This document shows, piece by piece, positions 5,906-8,653 of a stretch of DNA of 8,653 nucleotides. The stretch's first letter is position 1. Every line of letters starts with the position of its first letter. This DNA comes from DAOTTW01 sp034437615 (GTDB taxonomy: Bacteria; Chloroflexota; Anaerolineae; Aggregatilineales; Phototrophicaceae). The notes beneath the pieces are model-generated. The model searched no databases, was not told where the DNA came from, and saw only the letters and a program-made list of their open reading frames with translations. The position numbers were made by a program, and so were the translations under genes. Location: assembly GCA_034437615.1 (NCBI GenBank), contig DAOTTW010000004.1, forward strand, positions 1 through 8,653, read 5' to 3'.

Positions 5906-7218
5906 TAACGGAAGCGCTGTTCCCAGGTGTTGCGCAGTTCTTGGCCCGGTATAGCCGCCAGCGCTTGCTCTAAATCCGCAATGATGTCGGCTGGGTCTTC
6001 GATGCCGATGGCAAAGCGCACCAGATTATCCTTGATGCCGACGGCAAGGCGTTCTTCTGTCGTCTTTTCGTAATAGCTGACCAGCGCCACCTGCTCGATC
6101 AGGCTTTCGACCCCGCCGAGGCTTGGCCCGATGTACGGGATGCGCAGGTTGTCGATGAACTGGCCCGTCGTCTGCAAATCACCCGCCACTTCAAAGCTGA
6201 CGACGCCACCGAATCCGCTCATCTGACGCGCCGCAACCTCATGATCCGGGTGTGATGCTAAGCCGGGGTAATACACGCGCTCAATCTTCGGGTTCCGCTC
6301 CAAATACTCTGCCACGAGTTGCGCGGTGCTGTTCTGCTGCTGCACGCGCACACCCAGCGTTTTGATACCACGTTCCAGTAGGAAGGCCGCTTGCGGGTCC
6401 AGCACATTACCGAATACGCCTCGTGAATCCTTCAGCGCCTTGATGCGATCAGTGCGACCTGTGATAACACCTGCCAGTACGTCGTTGTGGCCACCGAGGT
6501 ATTTGGTGGCGCTGTGCAGCACAAAATCAATGCCGTGCTCAATGGGGCGCAGGTTAATTGGTGTGGCGAAGGTCGTGTCGATCATGGTCAGGACACGGTG
6601 TTTTTCGGCGATGCTGGCGATGCGCCCCAGGTCAGCGACGCGCAGATAGGGGTTGGTCGGCGTCTCGGAGATAATAAAGCGCGTTTTCTTGGGGATAATG
6701 GCGTTCTCCAGCGCCCCGTAATCGCCCATCGGCACAACTGTCGTTTCGATGCCGAATTTCGCCAGCACTGTCAAGCAGAATTGGCGCGTGCGGCGGTAGC
6801 AATCATCCGTCATGACGATGTGCTGGCCGCTTTTCAGCACCGTCAGCAGCAGCGATGTCACCGCAGACATGCCCGACGAATACAAGATAGCATCTTCTGC
6901 GCCATCCAGCGCCGCCAGCCGGTCTTCGACGGCCCACACCGTCGGGTTGCCGTAGCGCCCGTATTCCTCGCGGGTCAGTTCGTCGCCCCACACCTTCTGA
7001 TCCATGAAGCTGCACAGGTCCGCCGTATCCTCAAAGGTATAAGTGGCGGATTGCACTATCGGCGTGGTCAGCGAGTGATACGGTTTGCTGCGCTGCGTGC
7101 CGCTGTGGACGCTGCGCGTGTTCGGCCCGAACGTCTGATGACGGGTCGCTTCGTCCAGCGCACGGTTGATATTTTCATTGTTGTCTTGATTTTTGTTGTT
7201 GTGCTTTTGCTTTGCCAT
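5902..7218 (-). CDS. metB: Cystathionine gamma-synthase, plant-like (Cys/Met metabolism PLP enzyme)
   Basis: The protein is 438 residues. Family features are EYGRYGNPT (85-93), LYSSGMSAV (112-120), DDCYRRTRQF (138-147), SETPTNPYLRV (184-194), the PLP site HSATKYLGGHND with Lys239, RVQQQNST (291-298), and the C-terminal block around IPYIGPSLGGVES and GIKDNLVRFAIG. From memory these match plant cystathionine gamma-synthases very closely. Those enzymes join cysteine to O-phosphohomoserine, whereas E. coli MetB uses O-succinylhomoserine. The product cystathionine leads to methionine. The N-terminus carries an extra stretch of about 33 residues rich in Asn, Gln and Lys before the conserved NTRSVHSG. 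AGGAG lies 9 nt before the ATG. An upstream SAM-I riboswitch supports a biosynthetic role over a gamma-lyase or beta-lyase. The name is confident at family level; the acyl/phosphoryl donor is inferred. Confidence 0.88.
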   Translation of the reverse strand: MAKQKHNNKNQDNNENINRALDEATRHQTFGPNTRSVHSGTQRSKPYHSLTTPIVQSATYTFEDTADLCSFMDQKVWGDELTREEYGRYGNPTVWAVEDRLAALDGAEDAILYSSGMSAVTSLLLTVLKSGQHIVMTDDCYRRTRQFCLTVLAKFGIETTVVPMGDYGALENAIIPKKTRFIISETPTNPYLRVADLGRIASIAEKHRVLTMIDTTFATPINLRPIEHGIDFVLHSATKYLGGHNDVLAGVITGRTDRIKALKDSRGVFGNVLDPQAAFLLERGIKTLGVRVQQQNSTAQLVAEYLERNPKIERVYYPGLASHPDHEVAARQMSGFGGVVSFEVAGDLQTTGQFIDNLRIPYIGPSLGGVESLIEQVALVSYYEKTTEERLAVGIKDNLVRFAIGIEDPADIIADLEQALAAIPGQELRNTWEQRFRY

Positions 7219-7220
7219 CG

Positions 7221-7307
7221 GAACCCACTCCTATGCATGGAATAAATATTGTGTGCATTAGACGCCCGCAGTCAGCGCAAATAGCGACGATGTGGGCGTG
7301 TGGGTTC
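7221..7307 (-). promoter_or_regulatory. Candidate Shine-Dalgarno-masking pairing in the metB leader
   Basis: On the minus-strand transcript GAACCCAC (7300-7307) is perfectly complementary over 8 nt to GTGGGTTC (7221-7228). The second copy lies between the AGGAG Shine-Dalgarno (7228-7232) and the ATG and shares one base with it. The 71-nt loop holds a smaller stem (ACGCCC with GGGCGT). Pairing would block ribosome access, so this is a plausible output element for the upstream SAM riboswitch. The switching partner is not clear by eye. Confidence 0.45.
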
Positions 7308-7332
7308 AGCAAGTGTGTCGGGGTATAAGAAG

Positions 7333-7401
7333 AGACCCGGCGACGGTCTGTAGAACCTTACCTGACCTGATGCTATTGCTCTGCTGCTGGCTTGGTCAGG
7401 T
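7333..7401 (-). promoter_or_regulatory. Leader hairpins between SAM riboswitch and metB
   Basis: Just downstream of the aptamer the minus-strand transcript can form ACCTGACC (7394-7401) with GGTCAGGT (7360-7367), a perfect 8-bp stem with a 26-nt loop and no U tract behind it. A second stem, AGACC (7345-7349) with GGTCT (7333-7337), is followed by CUUCUUAU, a poor but possible termination tract. They could belong to the expression platform. Neither is a textbook terminator. Confidence 0.4.
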
Positions 7402-7406
7402 GTCCA

Positions 7407-7511
7407 CCCTCATCTTCCAGATAAATCTGCTGGATTTCGCACCTTCCCACGTGCCAAGTGGTGGTTGCGGTAGCTTCTTCGGGCCAGTCCCTCAGCTACT
7501 CTGGATAAGAG
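7407..7511 (-). ncRNA. SAM-I (S-box) riboswitch upstream of metB
   Basis: The minus strand carries the S-box consensus in order. P1 pairs CTCTTATC (7504-7511) with GATGAGGG (7407-7414), eight pairs including wobbles. The P2 arms GTAGC/GCTAC enclose the conserved CTGAGGGACTGGCCCGA (7479-7495). CCGCAACC and a CCAC/GTGG P3 stem follow, then AAGGTGCGAAATCC (7432-7445) and a P4 stem CCAG/CTGG. S-box RNAs bind S-adenosylmethionine and usually turn off methionine-synthesis genes when SAM is plentiful. About 190 nt of leader separate it from the metB ATG, and no other gene lies between. This is one of the surest calls in the window, made by consensus match and pairing. Confidence 0.95.
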
Positions 7512-7532
7512 TTAGACGTTGCGCTATTCAAC

Positions 7533-7619
7533 TGTTAAAACGAGCTTCAGATGGTCAGAATAACAGATCGCCCACGCTTTGGCTATGGTAAAAACGCTTC
7601 ATGGTCGAAAAATCAGATG
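7533..7619. repeat. Imperfect direct repeat upstream of the riboswitch
   Basis: Two segments of about 35 nt (7533-7570 and 7586-7619, period 53) align with small gaps. They share TGKTAAAA near the start, then GCTTC or CTTC, then ATGGTC, GAA and CAGAT. They lie just upstream of the 5' end of the SAM-I aptamer on the minus strand, where a promoter is expected. They may be a duplicated control element or simply a decayed duplication. Confidence 0.5.
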
Positions 7620-7842
7620 ACATCTACTGGGAAACGACAACCGATGTCAAAACGGATAAGGGTAGCCTAGCTCACAGCACACGACTATAATCTGCACGAC
7701 TCTAGTACAGCAAGGTGGAGGTAAACCGACGGTATGGGGTGTTGTTCGTAGGGACGAGCTTCTGAGCGTCCGCAAACTGCCACAGTACCTGCGCTAACGC
7801 GTACTAGATTAGGCGTAGTGAGTTAAGAGAAATAGACCACAC
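7620..7842 (+). promoter_or_regulatory. yajC upstream region with TATAAT box and mini reading frame
   Basis: No gene is evident here. A perfect TATAAT stands at 7686-7691, but the hexamer 17 nt upstream is not a good -35. A strong Shine-Dalgarno (GGAGGT, 7717-7722) precedes ATG at 7734, which opens a five-codon frame, Met-Gly-Cys-Cys-Ser, ending in TAG at 7749-7751. Directly after it GGACG (7752-7756) can pair with CGTCC (7767-7771) around a 10-nt loop. Transcription starting near 7698 would give yajC a leader of about 145 nt. Promoter and leader are tentative. Confidence 0.3.
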
Positions 7843-8175
7843 ATGGATTTACTGTTCATCGTTGTGCTTGTGTTGTTAATGGGTGGCTATTGGTCGCTGG
7901 TGGTGTTCCCTAAGCAGCGTGACTTTCAGAAGCGGCAGAAGATGGCACGCACCCTGGCCGAAGGCGATGAAATCGTCACCGGCGGCGGCTTGGTCGGCAA
8001 AGTGTTGCAGATTGAATCCGACAAGGGCATAGCACACGTGGAAATTGCCGAGGGCGTGGTGGTGCGACTATTGATTGCAGCGATGGTGCAGCGCTATGAC
8101 CCGGAAGAAATCGCCCGTAATGCACAGATGGGGATGCAGGCACAGGCAGAAGACGCCGCCGAACCCGTCCGCTAA
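7843..8175 (+). CDS. yajC: Preprotein translocase subunit YajC
   Basis: The protein is 110 residues, the usual size for YajC. A single membrane segment at about 3-22 is followed by FPKQRDFQKRQKMARTL, the basic cytoplasmic stretch after the helix. The core motif LAEGDEIVTGGGLVGKV (38-54) and the hydrophobic beta segment after it (AHVEIAEGVVVRLL) are typical. YajC associates with SecDF at the SecYEG channel and supports protein export and membrane insertion. The tail from about 86 is polar and acidic, as is common. secD follows 53 nt later on the same strand, the standard yajC-secD order. The Shine-Dalgarno is weak (AAGAGA, about 13 nt upstream), and no better start is visible. Confidence 0.93.
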   Translation: MDLLFIVVLVLLMGGYWSLVVFPKQRDFQKRQKMARTLAEGDEIVTGGGLVGKVLQIESDKGIAHVEIAEGVVVRLLIAAMVQRYDPEEIARNAQMGMQAQAEDAAEPVR

Positions 8176-8228
8176 GTTGTTCAAGTTTCACAGAGGCTAA
8201 CCGTAAACAGAGAGGACCATAGCAAGCC

Positions 8229-8653
8229 ATGCGAAGTCATTACCAGTGGCTCGCCGTCATAATCGTATTGGTGATTTTCTGCGCCTGGGTCGCTATCCCT
8301 GGCAACGAAGGCATCGCCATAGACACCGACGACGACGGAGAGCCGAACATCCAACTGACCGTTAGCGAAAGCCAGGGGCTAGACCTCGTGGGTGGCTTGC
8401 GTGTCTTGCTCGAAGCCGACATCCCACCGGAGAACTTCACGACTGAGGACCTACGTGAGACGGCCAACAGCGTCGGACGGCGCGTAAATGCACTTGGCCT
8501 GAGCGAAGCTACTGTACAGGTGCAGGGCAGAAGCCGCATTCTGGTAGAGTTGCCCGGTGTGAGCGATCCGGAACAAGCCATCGACACCATCCAACAAACG
8601 GCCCTGCTAGAATTTGTGGATTTTGGCGGCCTGACAGCACAGGCACAGAACTA
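8229..8653 (+). CDS. secD: Protein-export membrane protein SecD, partial (N-terminal 141 residues)
   Basis: The open frame runs from ATG at 8229 off the right edge. An in-frame TAG at 8220-8222 makes this the first start, with AGGA about 12 nt upstream. Residues about 7-22 form the first transmembrane helix. GLDLVGGLRVLLEAD (50-64) is the SecD signature, followed by TTEDLRETANSVGRRVNALGLSE and GRSRILVELPG (100-110), the start of the P1 periplasmic-type domain. SecD works with SecF as a proton-driven RND-family motor that helps pull proteins through SecYEG. The linker between the helix and the signature is acidic (DTDDDGE). The remaining helices, and whether secF follows or is fused, lie outside the window. 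Confidence 0.93.
   Translation, partial: MRSHYQWLAVIIVLVIFCAWVAIPGNEGIAIDTDDDGEPNIQLTVSESQGLDLVGGLRVLLEADIPPENFTTEDLRETANSVGRRVNALGLSEATVQVQGRSRILVELPGVSDPEQAIDTIQQTALLEFVDFGGLTAQAQN

Noticed and set aside
6487..7245. 252-codon plus-strand frame opposite metB
   Set aside because: It is antisense to a well-supported gene, rich in Arg, His and Gln as expected from a mirror frame, and contains no recognisable domain.
7513..7540. TTAACA-16-TCTAAC as the metB leader promoter (minus strand)
   Set aside because: The -10 runs into the first bases of riboswitch P1, so the start would fall inside the aptamer stem. A promoter further upstream is needed.
7292..7591. 99-codon plus-strand frame in the intergenic region
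   Set aside because: It lies opposite the SAM-I riboswitch and leader. The sequence is explained by the RNA, and there is no ribosome site.
7601..7690. 29-codon plus-strand frame (MVEKSDDIYWE...) before yajC
   Set aside because: The composition is protein-like but no Shine-Dalgarno precedes it, and it overlaps one copy of the direct repeat. Not enough to call a gene.
7219..7842. tRNA, 6S RNA or CRISPR in the long intergenic gap
   Set aside because: No T-loop, cloverleaf or regularly spaced repeats are seen. The only clear structured RNA is the SAM-I riboswitch.

Overview
This window looks like an ordinary chromosomal segment of a bacterium, most likely from the Chloroflexota (Anaerolineae or a neighbouring class). 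That placement is inferred from memory of gene content: an FHA protein paired with a Clp_N-domain protein, a DUF4058 protein, and threonine synthase and cystathionine gamma-synthase of the plant-like type. No rRNA or other phylogenetic marker is present. Base composition is moderately GC-rich. Coding density is high except for one 624-base intergenic region. I see no transposase, integrase, phage gene, CRISPR array, rRNA or tRNA.

Layout. From 1 to 1081 on the minus strand, an FHA-domain gene is followed 23 nt later by a Clp_N-domain gene that runs off the left edge. A strong hairpin terminator at 1184-1217 separates them from murA (1259-2575, minus), which lies downstream of thrB (homoserine kinase, 2661-3605, minus). 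A 106-nt divergent intergenic region leads to thrC (threonine synthase, 3712-5013, plus), followed 13 nt later by a DUF4058 gene (5027-5905). That gene meets a minus-strand cystathionine gamma-synthase gene (5902-7218) tail to tail, with the two stop codons overlapping. The 7219-7842 intergenic region carries a convincing SAM-I (S-box) riboswitch on the minus strand at 7407-7511. Its downstream leader contains an 8-bp pairing that would cover the Shine-Dalgarno of the synthase gene. On the plus strand the same gap leads to yajC (7843-8175) and the beginning of secD (8229 to the right edge), the start of a YajC-SecD(-SecF) export operon.

How the genes fit together. Three enzymes sit around one metabolite. 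ThrB makes O-phosphohomoserine, ThrC converts it to threonine, and the synthase resembles plant enzymes that condense O-phosphohomoserine with cysteine on the way to methionine. The S-box places the methionine branch under SAM control. The attractive hypothesis is a plant-style O-phosphohomoserine branch point in a bacterium, with a riboswitch doing the job that SAM-dependent controls do in plants. Substrate use is inferred from sequence resemblance and context only.

Other items of interest are the unknown second domain of the Clp_N protein beside the FHA gene, an in-frame 18-bp tandem repeat in the FHA gene, a Uma2-like motif arrangement in the DUF4058 protein, an imperfect duplication upstream of the riboswitch, and a five-codon cysteine-containing reading frame with a strong Shine-Dalgarno before yajC.
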